NCBI GenBank assembly: GCA_945834535.1
Contig: CAMAHM010000005.1
Coordinates: 1-39,784 of the forward strand
Direction: 5' to 3'
Length of the DNA: 39,784 nt
DNA from: an uncultured Sutterella sp.
GTDB lineage: Bacteria > Pseudomonadota > Gammaproteobacteria > Burkholderiales > Burkholderiaceae_F
Below the pieces are notes generated by a model, which worked only from the letters and a program-made list of their open reading frames with translations, was not told where the DNA came from and ran no database searches. Made by a program: the position numbers and the translations under genes. Of this stretch, positions 7,094 through 14,974 are shown one piece after another. Position 1 is the stretch's first letter; every line of letters starts with the position of its first letter.

Positions 7094-8593
7094 TTACTTG
7101 GTCTTCTTGGCGGCCTTGGCGCGGGCGGCCATCTCACGACCGGCGATGCGGCCGAATACCGTGGCGGCACCGAGCTGCGCGCCGCCGGCGTAGTTGTGGA
7201 AGAAGATGCCGCCGGCAGAGTTGCCCGCTGCGTAAAGGCCGGGGATGCTCTTGCCGTCGAGGTTCTGGATTTCGGTCTTCGTGTTGATGAGCGGACCGCC
7301 GAAGGTGGCCGTCATGCCGCCCTGCAGGGGCACGGCGTAGAACGGAGCCTTGGCAATCGGGTGGGGCTTCTTGTAGGTGCAGGGCGGCACCATTTCAGAA
7401 AGCGTGCCCTTTTGGAGGCGGCTGTTGTACTCGTCGACGATCTTGACGATCTTGGCGGCGGGCAGGCCCACCTGCTTGCAGAGTTCTTCGATCGTGTCGG
7501 CCTTGCCGTAGGGGCTGTTGAGGCGGTTGTACTTGGCAATCACCTTGTCGATCACCGAGCAGTCGCTGTCGACGATCACCCAGGCCTTGTTGTCGAGCGT
7601 CTGCTGAGCCGTCGTACGGGCCTTGATGACGTAGGTGTTGTTTTCGTCCATGTAGCGCACGCCGCTCGTGTTGACCTGCACGCCGTAGCCGCTGTTGAGC
7701 ACGTCGGCCGGATTGACGTGGGTGGCACCGACGATCGGGCCCGAATGGAACTGGTCCATGTTCACGAACTTCGTGAAGAGGGGCATCGTGAGCGAGATAT
7801 TTTCACCCGTGGTCGCGGTCGATCCGCGCAGCACCATGCGGGTTGCCCAACCGCCGATGTAGCGGTCCACCATTTCGGGATTGGCCGAAAAACCGCCCGT
7901 GCAGATGCACACACCGCCGCGGGCAAGGAAGCTCTTCTGGCCGGCGGGCGTAAGCACCTTGACGCCGGTGACGCGGAAAAGCTCGTCGTGCAGCAGTTCA
8001 ATGGCCTTGTGTTCGTACTTGATTTCGATCTTGCGCTTGGCGCAGGCTTCGAGCAGGGTCTGCACGAGGCGGGCGCCGCCCGTGAGGCCGTCGCCGACGA
8101 CGCGGCAGGTACGGCCCAGACGCGGATAGGGCATGGGCTTGATCTTACCGAACTTGACGCCTTCCTTTTCAAGCCAGTCGATGCCGGCCGAAATGTTGTC
8201 GGTGTACAGGCGGTTCAGAGCCTTGTCGCCCATCTGCTTGGAAACGTCCATCATCATGGCGTAGAAGGCTTCGGCCGTGTCTTCAATACCCTGTTCCTTC
8301 TGGTGGCGGGTACCCCAGCCGCAGACCGAGCCCAGAGCGAAGATGGCATTGCCGTTGGGACGATCGCACTTTTCAAGCACGAGAACCTTGGCACCGGCGT
8401 CGTGCGCGGTGATGGCGGTGATGAGACCCGAGGGACCGGCACCGAGCACGATGGCGTCGTACGTGCCGTCAATCTTGTTCTTCGGGGCGGCCTGGGCGGC
8501 ACCGGCAAAGCCGAGCGCACCGGCGCCGGCGGCGGCCATGCCGGCGAACGAGCCCTTCAAAAGACCGCGGCGGCTAACCTGAGATTCGTTCAT
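7094..8593 (-). CDS. Tat-exported FAD-dependent respiratory reductase (FccA/UrdA-like flavoprotein subunit)
   Basis: A 499-residue flavoprotein of the fumarate reductase/succinate dehydrogenase FAD-binding superfamily. The N-terminus carries a twin-arginine signal (SRRGLLKG, residues 7-14, then an Ala-rich stretch ending AQA), so it is folded with FAD before export. The FAD Rossmann motif is VLGAGPSG (49-56), and the C-terminal FAD segment is GLYAAGNSAGG. Enzymes of this group reduce double bonds in acids such as fumarate, urocanate or cinnamates, using electrons from a c-type cytochrome; the partner cytochrome gene follows 18 nt later. Where fumarate reductases have HHTMGGV or similar, this protein has MTATFGG, so the substrate is probably not fumarate and is closer to that of TcuA- or KstD-like enzymes (inference). 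It lies downstream of ompR-envZ on the same strand. Confidence 0.85.
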   Translation of the reverse strand: MNESQVSRRGLLKGSFAGMAAAGAGALGFAGAAQAAPKNKIDGTYDAIVLGAGPSGLITAITAHDAGAKVLVLEKCDRPNGNAIFALGSVCGWGTRHQKEQGIEDTAEAFYAMMMDVSKQMGDKALNRLYTDNISAGIDWLEKEGVKFGKIKPMPYPRLGRTCRVVGDGLTGGARLVQTLLEACAKRKIEIKYEHKAIELLHDELFRVTGVKVLTPAGQKSFLARGGVCICTGGFSANPEMVDRYIGGWATRMVLRGSTATTGENISLTMPLFTKFVNMDQFHSGPIVGATHVNPADVLNSGYGVQVNTSGVRYMDENNTYVIKARTTAQQTLDNKAWVIVDSDCSVIDKVIAKYNRLNSPYGKADTIEELCKQVGLPAAKIVKIVDEYNSRLQKGTLSEMVPPCTYKKPHPIAKAPFYAVPLQGGMTATFGGPLINTKTEIQNLDGKSIPGLYAAGNSAGGIFFHNYAGGAQLGAATVFGRIAGREMAARAKAAKKTK

Positions 8594-8712
8594 CTTCTAC
8601 TCTCCTCAATTCTTGGTTGTTATCGGGTATCGACACCGTGTTGCGGCTCCCGAGACTAGGAGAGGGAGGAAGCCCGCACGGCGTCGTCTGCCGAACGGGG
8701 CGAAGTATCGGG

Positions 8713-8731
8713 CTACGTAGTCACTACGTAG
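8713..8731. promoter_or_regulatory. Tandem palindrome CTACGTAG-tca-CTACGTAG, operator-like
   Basis: Two identical 8-bp palindromes lie 3 bp apart, giving a direct repeat with an 11-bp period. They sit between the FNR-like box (8734-8747) and a candidate minus-strand -10 (GATACT, 8709-8704) of the flavoprotein operon, that is, over the expected -35 region. OmpR/PhoB-family regulators bind direct repeats of about one helical turn, and such a regulator is encoded about 2 kb upstream; the link is inference. Confidence 0.55.
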
Positions 8732-8733
8732 AT

Positions 8734-8747
8734 TTGATTTTTGTCAA
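8734..8747 (-). promoter_or_regulatory. FNR/ANR-like box upstream of the flavoprotein-cytochrome operon
   Basis: The site TTGAT-TTTT-GTCAA differs from the FNR consensus TTGAT-N4-ATCAA at one base. It lies about 140 bp before the flavoprotein start, and its centre is 34 bp from a candidate -10, close to the spacing of class II FNR-activated promoters. The surrounding 18 bases are identical but for one position to those of the box upstream of aspA. Confidence 0.65.
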
Positions 8748-8803
8748 CAAAAAGTCGAGTGGCGGATCCATTTTTTTGAAAAGACCTCGTCCTCGACATC
8801 GTG

Positions 8804-8839
8804 CGCAAAATGAACGGGCGACCTATGGAAGGTCGCCCG
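8804..8839 (-). terminator. Probable terminator of ompR-envZ
   Basis: A perfect 9-bp stem (8815-8823 with 8831-8839, 7-nt loop) lies 25 bp beyond the envZ stop. Read on the minus strand it is followed by TTCATTTTG, a modest T tail. It would separate ompR-envZ from the flavoprotein operon. Confidence 0.55.
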
Positions 8840-8864
8840 GATAAAAAAATCAATCGGGTGAGCG

Positions 8865-10238
8865 TCAGGCCGACGCGGGCTTGATGGGTTTGGCTGCAAA
8901 GGGCATGCGCACGATGACTGTGAGCCCGTGCGGGTCGCTTGCCGCAAGCGTGGTCGAGCCGCCCGAGCGCTTGACGATGCGGTCGATAATGGCCAGCCCG
9001 AGCCCTGTGCCCGTGACGCCTCCGCGGGCGGAGTCGCCCCTTTCAAAGGGACGCATCAGGCGGTTGGCCTGACTCATGTCAAGGCCCTGGCCGCGGTCGG
9101 CCACGATCAGCATGGCCATGTCCTTTTCCTGCCGGACGCAGACCGACAAGTGCAGCAGATCGTCTTCGCTGCGGCCGTAGCGAAGAGCGTTGGTGATGAG
9201 ATTCTGTACCACGCGCGACAGTTCAATCGGATTGGCCAGAACGAAGACCCCGTCGTGAACCTCCATCGTAAGGCGCACGGCCGGATCGATTTCAAGACGG
9301 GCCGCATGCACGGCCGTTTTGACGGTTTCGGCAAGATCCACACGCTGCATGGGCTGCGTACTGCGCCTTGCATAGTCCATGAACTGGTTGACGATGTTCT
9401 CCATCTGCTCAAGGTCGCTCACCATGTTGGTACGCGTTTCATCGGGCAGATCGGCCATCTCCGTTTCAAGGCGCAGACGTGTGATGGGGGTGCGCAGGTC
9501 GTGTGAAACACCCGCAAGCAGCATCTCGCGGTCGCTTTCCATGCGCCCGATGTCCTGCACCATGCGGTTAAAGCTCGAGTTGAGCTCTCTGAGTTCGGGC
9601 GGCCCGGAATTTTCCGGCAGGGTAGCAGGCTTAAGACCGCGGCCGAAGTCGCGCACCGTGCGGCTCAGCTTTTCGAGCGGCGTGATGATGCGGTAGGTCA
9701 GCAGCGTCGTTCCCAAAAGCGAGGCGGCAAAGGCTGCCAGAGCCCACCACAGCCAGCTCGACCCGTAGCGGGGCGACAGGAACGTGTTGTTGGTCATCAG
9801 CCAGTAGTTGTCGTCGTCGATCGAAATCGACACCCACAGGCCGTGCTCGCCGTTCACGTCCGAGGCAAGAACGGTATCAGGACCGAGCGAGCGCACGACG
9901 TAGGACTCGATTTCGCCGGCCATCGCGGGCGCATTCGGGTCGTTGGCAAAAAGGACAACTTCGTCGTCGCTTTCCTTGGGCAGAATGCGCAGGCCTTCAC
10001 GATTGGCGAGCACCATCAGAAGGTCGGGACGATAGAAGGGATCGGCACTGACGACGGCGTAGCGCGTCAGATTGGCCATGGTCACGATCTGTCGGGCCGT
10101 GCTCACAGCGTACGGCGTCTCGTTGAGCACGCGAAAGCTCTGCAGCCAACCGATCGCCGAAAAGACGATGAGCAGCATCAGCAGAATGAACGTGCGCCAA
10201 AAGAGCGTCGGCGAGCGACCGGAAACACGGCTGACCAT
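8865..10238 (-). CDS. EnvZ/RisS-like sensor histidine kinase
   Basis: A 457-residue membrane sensor kinase. One N-terminal transmembrane helix (about 13-33), a periplasmic sensor region (about 34-160), a second helix (about 161-182), a HAMP domain, the dimerisation/phosphoacceptor box AGVSHDLRTP with His246, the N box NLITNALRYG, and the G boxes ADRGQGLD and GTGLGLAI. The H-box region is very close to E. coli EnvZ; the Burkholderiales counterpart is RisS. It follows the response regulator gene by 18 nt with an AGAGG ribosome site, so it is the second gene of a two-gene operon. The signal is not visible from sequence. Because the Tat flavoprotein operon lies next on the same strand, that operon is a possible target. 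Confidence 0.9.
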   Translation of the reverse strand: MVSRVSGRSPTLFWRTFILLMLLIVFSAIGWLQSFRVLNETPYAVSTARQIVTMANLTRYAVVSADPFYRPDLLMVLANREGLRILPKESDDEVVLFANDPNAPAMAGEIESYVVRSLGPDTVLASDVNGEHGLWVSISIDDDNYWLMTNNTFLSPRYGSSWLWWALAAFAASLLGTTLLTYRIITPLEKLSRTVRDFGRGLKPATLPENSGPPELRELNSSFNRMVQDIGRMESDREMLLAGVSHDLRTPITRLRLETEMADLPDETRTNMVSDLEQMENIVNQFMDYARRSTQPMQRVDLAETVKTAVHAARLEIDPAVRLTMEVHDGVFVLANPIELSRVVQNLITNALRYGRSEDDLLHLSVCVRQEKDMAMLIVADRGQGLDMSQANRLMRPFERGDSARGGVTGTGLGLAIIDRIVKRSGGSTTLAASDPHGLTVIVRMPFAAKPIKPASA

Positions 10239-10256
10239 GGGAACCTCTTAAGAGTC

Positions 10257-11006
10257 CTATTTTTCCTGAACAGGCGCGGCGTTGTCGTCGGGAATGAACA
10301 CGTACCCCAGGCCCCAGACGGTCTGCAGGAACCGCGGTTTGGCGGGATCGGGTTCGATGAGCTTTCTAAGGCGGCTCACCTGCACGTCAAGGGAACGGTC
10401 GAACGCCTCGTATTCGCGGCCGCGTGCCATTTCCATCAGCTTGTCGCGCGACAGCGGCACGCGCGGATGGCGGGCAAAGGCCTTCATGACGGCAAATTCG
10501 CCCGTCGTCAGACTCACCGTCTGACCGTTGCGGCGCAGTTCACGGCGGCCGAGATCGAGTTCAAACTCGCCGAACTTGACGATTTCATTTTCAAGCGAAG
10601 GCGCGCCCGGGGCATCGGCCTGCGGACGGCGGCGCAGCACGGCGTGAATGCGTGCCAGAAGCTCGCGGGGATTAAACGGCTTGGCGATGTAGTCGTCGGC
10701 ACCGAGTTCAAGACCGACGATCCGGTCGACGTCTTCGCCGCGGGCGGTGAGCATCAGCACGGGCGTGGTGTCCTTGCTTGCACGCAGGCGGCGCAGAATC
10801 TGCAGGCCGTCTTCGCCGGGCATCATGAGGTCCAGAATCAGGGCGTCAAAACGTTCGCGAATCCAAATACGGTTCATCGACTGGCCGTTTTCGGCCACGG
10901 ACACGGCAAAGCCGTTGTCACCGAGATAGCGGCGCAACAGGTCGCGCAGGCGGGGATCATCATCCACGACGAGAACCTTGGGCTTGCGCTGTTCGGAATC
11001 GGTCAT
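10257..11006 (-). CDS. ompR: OmpR/RisA-like response regulator
   Basis: A 249-residue two-component response regulator. The receiver domain (about 10-125) has the acidic cluster Asp15-Asp17, phosphoacceptor Asp59 in LILDLMMPGEDG, and the conserved lysine in YIAKPFNPREL. A winged-helix OmpR/PhoB DNA-binding domain follows (about 145-235; RDKLMEMARGREYEAFDRSLDVQ region). The ATG at 11006 is preceded by GGAG with 6-nt spacing; a longer frame to 11228 lacks support. It pairs with the EnvZ-like kinase downstream (18-nt gap). In Bordetella the equivalent RisA/RisS pair controls stress and virulence functions; the targets here are unknown. Confidence 0.92.
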   Translation of the reverse strand: MTDSEQRKPKVLVVDDDPRLRDLLRRYLGDNGFAVSVAENGQSMNRIWIRERFDALILDLMMPGEDGLQILRRLRASKDTTPVLMLTARGEDVDRIVGLELGADDYIAKPFNPRELLARIHAVLRRRPQADAPGAPSLENEIVKFGEFELDLGRRELRRNGQTVSLTTGEFAVMKAFARHPRVPLSRDKLMEMARGREYEAFDRSLDVQVSRLRKLIEPDPAKPRFLQTVWGLGYVFIPDDNAAPVQEK

Positions 11007-11249
11007 TTCTGTCTCCAAAAAAGAGAAGTGGAGTGTCGGTTCCGTGCGATCCTGCCCGATCTTGGGGCGCGGGGAACCGCACGAGTGTGTTTGTTCCATT
11101 TTGCCTGTTCGGACAAGCTCAGGGGGCGCCGAACAACCTCTGTTACAAATTGCGCAGGGTATTTGCAGATTCATGCCGGGGCAAATCACTGCGTCGAAGA
11201 GTTTCGCGGTAAAGTAACAGGATTGCAACGTCTCCCACTCCGATTATTC

Positions 11250-11870
11250 ATGCAGCATCCCGTCAAAACTTTCGCTTTGTGTGCCGCTGCGGCTTTCGCG
11301 CCGACGTGTGTCTGCGCCCAGCCGACGGGGGCGGGGTATGTCGGAAGCGTCGTTGTCCTTGAGGGCGTGCCGCAGATCCGCGTGACCAAGCGTGCCGATT
11401 TTTTCCCGACCGACATTCTTTTCTGGGAAAAAATGGGTATCGAGCAGCGTGCCCGTCTGTGGTCGCTCATGCCGCTTGAGCAGCGCCTCTTTCAGTGGCG
11501 ATACATGAACCGCGCCGAACGCGAGCTGATGCGCAATCATATGACGCCCGGTGAGCGGCGTGCGATGAAAAAGAGTTTCGTCGTGCAGTCGCAGGTCCCG
11601 AGCGATGAGACGCGCGTCAATCGTACCGTGAAGAAAATGACGCCTGCCGAACGCGATCTTCTGCGCCGACAGGTTATTCAGGTGCACGTGGAAATCAGCC
11701 GCGGCGTGCCCTACAACTGCGCCGATCCTACCGACTGTCCGCGCTCGGCGTTCCGTTCGCGCATCAGCTCGTACGATGATCCGTATTTTGGGCGGCGCCG
11801 CCATCTTGTGGTGCCTTCGACGGTTGATGCAACGGCACTCAACCAAAAGACGGAAACGCCGTCACGCTGA
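11250..11870 (+). CDS. Exported protein of unknown function, DUF3106-like
   Basis: A 206-residue protein with an N-terminal signal peptide (MQHPVKTFALCAAAAFAP, cut near CAQ). The middle has helical repeats of the type LEQRLFQWRYMNRAERELMRNHM, in which aromatic, Arg and Glu positions recur about every 17 residues, as in DUF3106 proteins of betaproteobacteria; that assignment is tentative. The C-terminal part is basic with a short Cys pair (NCADPTDC). The ATG at 11250 is the first codon giving a signal peptide, but it has no clear ribosome-binding site. It is divergent from ompR (243 bp apart). An 8-bp hairpin overlaps its stop codon (11857-11864 with 11868-11875). No function can be assigned. 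Confidence 0.65.
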   Translation: MQHPVKTFALCAAAAFAPTCVCAQPTGAGYVGSVVVLEGVPQIRVTKRADFFPTDILFWEKMGIEQRARLWSLMPLEQRLFQWRYMNRAERELMRNHMTPGERRAMKKSFVVQSQVPSDETRVNRTVKKMTPAERDLLRRQVIQVHVEISRGVPYNCADPTDCPRSAFRSRISSYDDPYFGRRRHLVVPSTVDATALNQKTETPSR

Positions 11871-11940
11871 CGGCGATTTCCTCGGCTTTCCGATCTCTTT
11901 GCACTGTGCGTGACAACGGCCCGACAAACGGGGCGTTTCG

Positions 11941-12732
11941 TCAGCGTTGCGGCACGGCGGCAACGGCCGACAGCAGGGGGCGCTCGGGCAGTCCGAGCGG
12001 CACGATGCGCACGGGCACGCCAAAGCTTTCGGACAGATGCTCGGCCGTGACAACGCTCCGGGTTTCACCGAAAAGATACTTTCCTTCGGGCAGGTACAAA
12101 AGTGCCTTGTCGCTGATTTCCAGGGCGTGCGCCGGATAGTGGGTGTTGATGATCGAACCGATGCCCTTATCCCGTGCAAGGCGTTCAAGTACCGAGAGGA
12201 TGACGGTCTGGTTTTTGTAGTCAAGATTGCTTTCGGGCTCATCGAGTACAAGAAGTTCGGGTTCGCACACAAGGGCTCGGGCCATAAGCGCAAGCTGCAG
12301 CTGCCCGCCCGAGAGCGTGTCGCACAGGCGGCGGCTTAAATGCGCAATCCCCAGAAGTTCCAGCGTTTCCTGCACTTTCTGCCAGTCCCGCGCGCCGGGT
12401 TTGGCAAGGGCCCCCAACTGCACGCTTCGGCCGAGTACAACCATTTCTTCGACGGTGAGGGCAAAAAGACTTTGCCGTGCCTGAGCAACGTAACCGATGC
12501 GGCTCCAAAGCGAGCGCGGCGACAGACGCGCAATGTCGATGCCGTCCACCAGAGTGGCGCCGCTTGTCCAGCGTTCAAAGCCGAGCAGGCACTTTAAAAG
12601 CGTGGTTTTGCCGGCTCCGTTGGCGCCGAGTATGGCAAGAATTTCCGGGGTCTCAAGCGAAAAGCTCATACCGCGCAGAATCGGCTCTGCCCCGGGATAG
12701 GCAAATGAACCGTCGACAACTTCCAGACGCAT
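11941..12732 (-). CDS. ABC transporter ATP-binding protein (FecE/BtuD type)
   Basis: ATPase subunit (263 aa) of a metal-chelate or cobalamin importer. Walker A is GANGAGKTT near residue 35, the signature LSGGQLQLALMARAL lies near 140, Walker B is LLVLDEPESNLD, and the switch histidine is in IINTHYP. It is the last gene of the binding protein-permease-ATPase operon, 25 nt after the permease. Two copies of this subunit would bind two permease subunits at the inner face of the membrane. Substrates of the family are ferric siderophores, heme, cobalamin or molybdate; the sequence does not decide among these. Confidence 0.9.
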   Translation of the reverse strand: MRLEVVDGSFAYPGAEPILRGMSFSLETPEILAILGANGAGKTTLLKCLLGFERWTSGATLVDGIDIARLSPRSLWSRIGYVAQARQSLFALTVEEMVVLGRSVQLGALAKPGARDWQKVQETLELLGIAHLSRRLCDTLSGGQLQLALMARALVCEPELLVLDEPESNLDYKNQTVILSVLERLARDKGIGSIINTHYPAHALEISDKALLYLPEGKYLFGETRSVVTAEHLSESFGVPVRIVPLGLPERPLLSAVAAVPQR

Positions 12733-12757
12733 AAAAAATTCCTTTTGCCGTGCGGCC

Positions 12758-13777
12758 TCAGAGGCGTCGCGTCAGAGGCGAGCGGTGCAGCAGGATAAGA
12801 AAAACGGGGGCGCCGATGACGGCCGTCAGAATCGACACCGGGATTTCCAGCGAGCAGGCGCTGCGGGCGATTGTGTCGCAGACAAGCATAAAAAGCGCAC
12901 CGTAGACCATGCTGGCCGGCATGACGCGCATGTTGTTGTTGCCTGTCACGAGACGCACGAAATGAGGGACCAGAAGTCCGACCCAGCCGATGAGTCCGCA
13001 CATGCTCACCACTGCGGCACTGATCATGGTGGCTGCGGTAATGACGATCGCACGCAGCCACTTTACCCGAATGCCGAGGCTGGCGGCTTCCTCGTCTGAA
13101 AGTGACAGCGCGTTCAGTTTCCAACGAAGCAGATAGAGGGCGGCACAACCGACAAGCACGAAGGGTGAAGACAGGGCGAGCGCCTTCATGCTCGCTCCCG
13201 TCATGGCTCCCATCATCCAAAACGTAATGGTCGGCAGCGTGTCCTGAGGGTCGGCGAGGTATTTGACCAAACTGATGAGCGCCGAAAAGAGAGCTGCCAC
13301 GACGAGCCCCGACAAAATGAGCATGAGCATCGAAGTGCGCCCGCGCGAGCAGCTGACGGCCCAGACAACGGCAACGGCCAGAAGACCGCAGACAAGGGCA
13401 CAGAACTGGACGATCAGGGCGGGCATGCCGAGCAAAATGGCCACCACGGCGCCGAACGCCGATCCGCTTGCCACCCCCAGAGTGTCGGGTGTCGCCAGAG
13501 GATTGACGAAGATCGACTGAAAGGCTGCCCCGGCCATGGCCAACCCCGCTCCCGCCAGAAGCGCCAGAAGAATGCGCGGCAGGCGGATTTCCAGCACGAG
13601 GCCCGCGAGCCGGTCGCTTGCTTGGCTGCCCGTGACGAGCGAAGCCAGAGCGCGCATCACGTCGCCCGCCGAGGCGCCAAAGCGCCCGAGCGTGAGCGAA
13701 ACGAGCGCCGCAGCAAGCGTCAGAACGATGCCGACGGCCAAAAAGAAGGCGAACTTACGTCGTGTGTGGTCCATCAT
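12758..13777 (-). CDS. ABC transporter permease (FecCD/BtuC family)
   Basis: A 339-residue integral membrane permease of the FecCD family, with about ten hydrophobic helices. Family hallmarks include LPRILLALLAGAGLAMAGAA with the following FVNPLATPDTLGVASG region, and near the C-terminus CGLIGWVGLLVPHFVR with a GNN loop. These are the coupling-helix and channel segments seen in BtuC-type importers. It lies between the binding protein gene (135 bp upstream, with a long hairpin in the gap) and the ATPase (25 nt downstream). Only one permease gene is present, so it should form a homodimer. Confidence 0.9.
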   Translation of the reverse strand: MMDHTRRKFAFFLAVGIVLTLAAALVSLTLGRFGASAGDVMRALASLVTGSQASDRLAGLVLEIRLPRILLALLAGAGLAMAGAAFQSIFVNPLATPDTLGVASGSAFGAVVAILLGMPALIVQFCALVCGLLAVAVVWAVSCSRGRTSMLMLILSGLVVAALFSALISLVKYLADPQDTLPTITFWMMGAMTGASMKALALSSPFVLVGCAALYLLRWKLNALSLSDEEAASLGIRVKWLRAIVITAATMISAAVVSMCGLIGWVGLLVPHFVRLVTGNNNMRVMPASMVYGALFMLVCDTIARSACSLEIPVSILTAVIGAPVFLILLHRSPLTRRL

Positions 13778-13795
13778 AGACTCGCAGGGAGGGGA

Positions 13796-13831
13796 AGCCG
13801 GCGTTTTCAGAGGCGGGAGAAAACGCGGCTT
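13796..13831. promoter_or_regulatory. Intercistronic hairpin between binding protein and permease genes
   Basis: A perfect 13-bp inverted repeat (13796-13808 with 13819-13831, 10-nt loop) lies in the 135-bp gap. It lacks a T tail on the minus strand, so it is not a normal terminator. Such hairpins often stabilise the upstream part of an mRNA, which would make the binding protein more abundant than the permease (inference). Confidence 0.6.
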
Positions 13832-13912
13832 TCTCCTTTCTGTATGCAGTTAAAAAGGTCTTACGCTTCTCAACCCGCCGAAGCTTCCTGTTTCAGTCAG
13901 TGGGGCGACAGG

Positions 13913-14974
13913 CTAATGCTGCTCGGGGAAAAGACGCGCGGCCATGCTGTCGGTGAGCGTAATGCCGAAAACGTCGCGATAGAAGGTTTTTGTTTCGGCA
14001 GCCAGATCAAGGTCGGCAAACTCGGTCGGATAGAGAGTTTTTGCCAGCCACAAGAGCGTCAGCGGACTGTCGGCCGAGGGGGCGTAGCTGCGGTACAGTC
14101 CCAGAGGCATTTTGTAGACGGCCTGATGTTTGACGGCCGCAACGCTCGACCAATTGTGCAGGCGATTCATGTAGAGATCGCTCGGGCGGGCGGACGTAAA
14201 GTTGGTGATGAACACCGCGTCAGGGTTCCACTTGAGGATCTGCTCCATGTTGATCGAGGCCGTGAAGGACTCGAGTTCGAGGTCTCCGGCCACATTCTTC
14301 GCTCCGACCGAGCGCGCCCAGTATTCGCCGAAAAAGCGTCGGCTGCTCGTCACAATTTTGCGGGTATCGTAGGCCACAAGAAAAAGGACGTGCGGCCGTT
14401 TGTCAAAGGGAATCCTGGCAAGACGGGCATTGATGAAATTCTGGTAAGTCTCGATCTTGCTGAGGGCGGCAAGGTTGACGCCGGGGCGCTCGAAGACGCG
14501 GCCCATCAGGTCAAGCCAGTTCCGATAGGTGTTCATGACATCGTAGTTCCAGCGATTCGTCGAGAATGCAACGCAGGGGATGCGCGCAGCCTCGAGCAGC
14601 TGGATCTGGTTTTTGTCACTGGCCTTGACGAAAACGACATCGGGGCGCAGGGCCATCAGAGATTCAATGTTCAGGCTCTCACCCTGCACGAAGTTGGTGG
14701 CGACATGTTTGATTTGCGGGTAAAGCTCGCTGAGCACTCCGCTTCGGGCCGCCTGCATCGAAAGAGGGTGCATGCCCACCAGGCTCTGGGGGCCCTGAAG
14801 GAAAACAGTGAGCGCCGAGGCCAAAGGATAGATGCCCGTGACAACCACACGGTCGATGTTGTCGGGCAGCTCCACTGTGCGGTTGAGGTGATCGACGACA
14901 GTGCGTGCTGCCGCGGGCAGTGACAGCATCAGTGCGGCTGAAAGACAGAAAACGAAGCGCAGTAAACGGATCAT
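13913..14974 (-). CDS. ABC transporter periplasmic binding protein (FecB/BtuF type)
   Basis: A 353-residue substrate-binding protein of the helical-backbone class III type (COG0614), used for siderophores, heme, cobalamin or metal oxyanions. It has a Sec signal peptide (about residues 1-23, cut after PAAA), then the family start VVDHLNRTVELPDNIDRVVV and the segment LMALRPDVVFV in the first lobe, and WNPDAVFITN in the second lobe. Unlike many relatives it carries no lipobox, so it should be free in the periplasm. Its ATG overlaps the stop of the upstream lipoprotein gene by four bases (ATGA), which indicates translational coupling. Confidence 0.88.
   Translation of the reverse strand: MIRLLRFVFCLSAALMLSLPAAARTVVDHLNRTVELPDNIDRVVVTGIYPLASALTVFLQGPQSLVGMHPLSMQAARSGVLSELYPQIKHVATNFVQGESLNIESLMALRPDVVFVKASDKNQIQLLEAARIPCVAFSTNRWNYDVMNTYRNWLDLMGRVFERPGVNLAALSKIETYQNFINARLARIPFDKRPHVLFLVAYDTRKIVTSSRRFFGEYWARSVGAKNVAGDLELESFTASINMEQILKWNPDAVFITNFTSARPSDLYMNRLHNWSSVAAVKHQAVYKMPLGLYRSYAPSADSPLTLLWLAKTLYPTEFADLDLAAETKTFYRDVFGITLTDSMAARLFPEQH

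Noticed and set aside
8734..8747. The FNR-like box as a site for CRP
   Set aside because: The halves are TTGAT/GTCAA, not the TGTGA/TCACA of CRP.
11862..12293. Minus-strand frame at the end of the ABC ATPase gene
   Set aside because: It overlaps the ATPase in another frame and lacks motifs; the ATPase has complete Walker and signature motifs.
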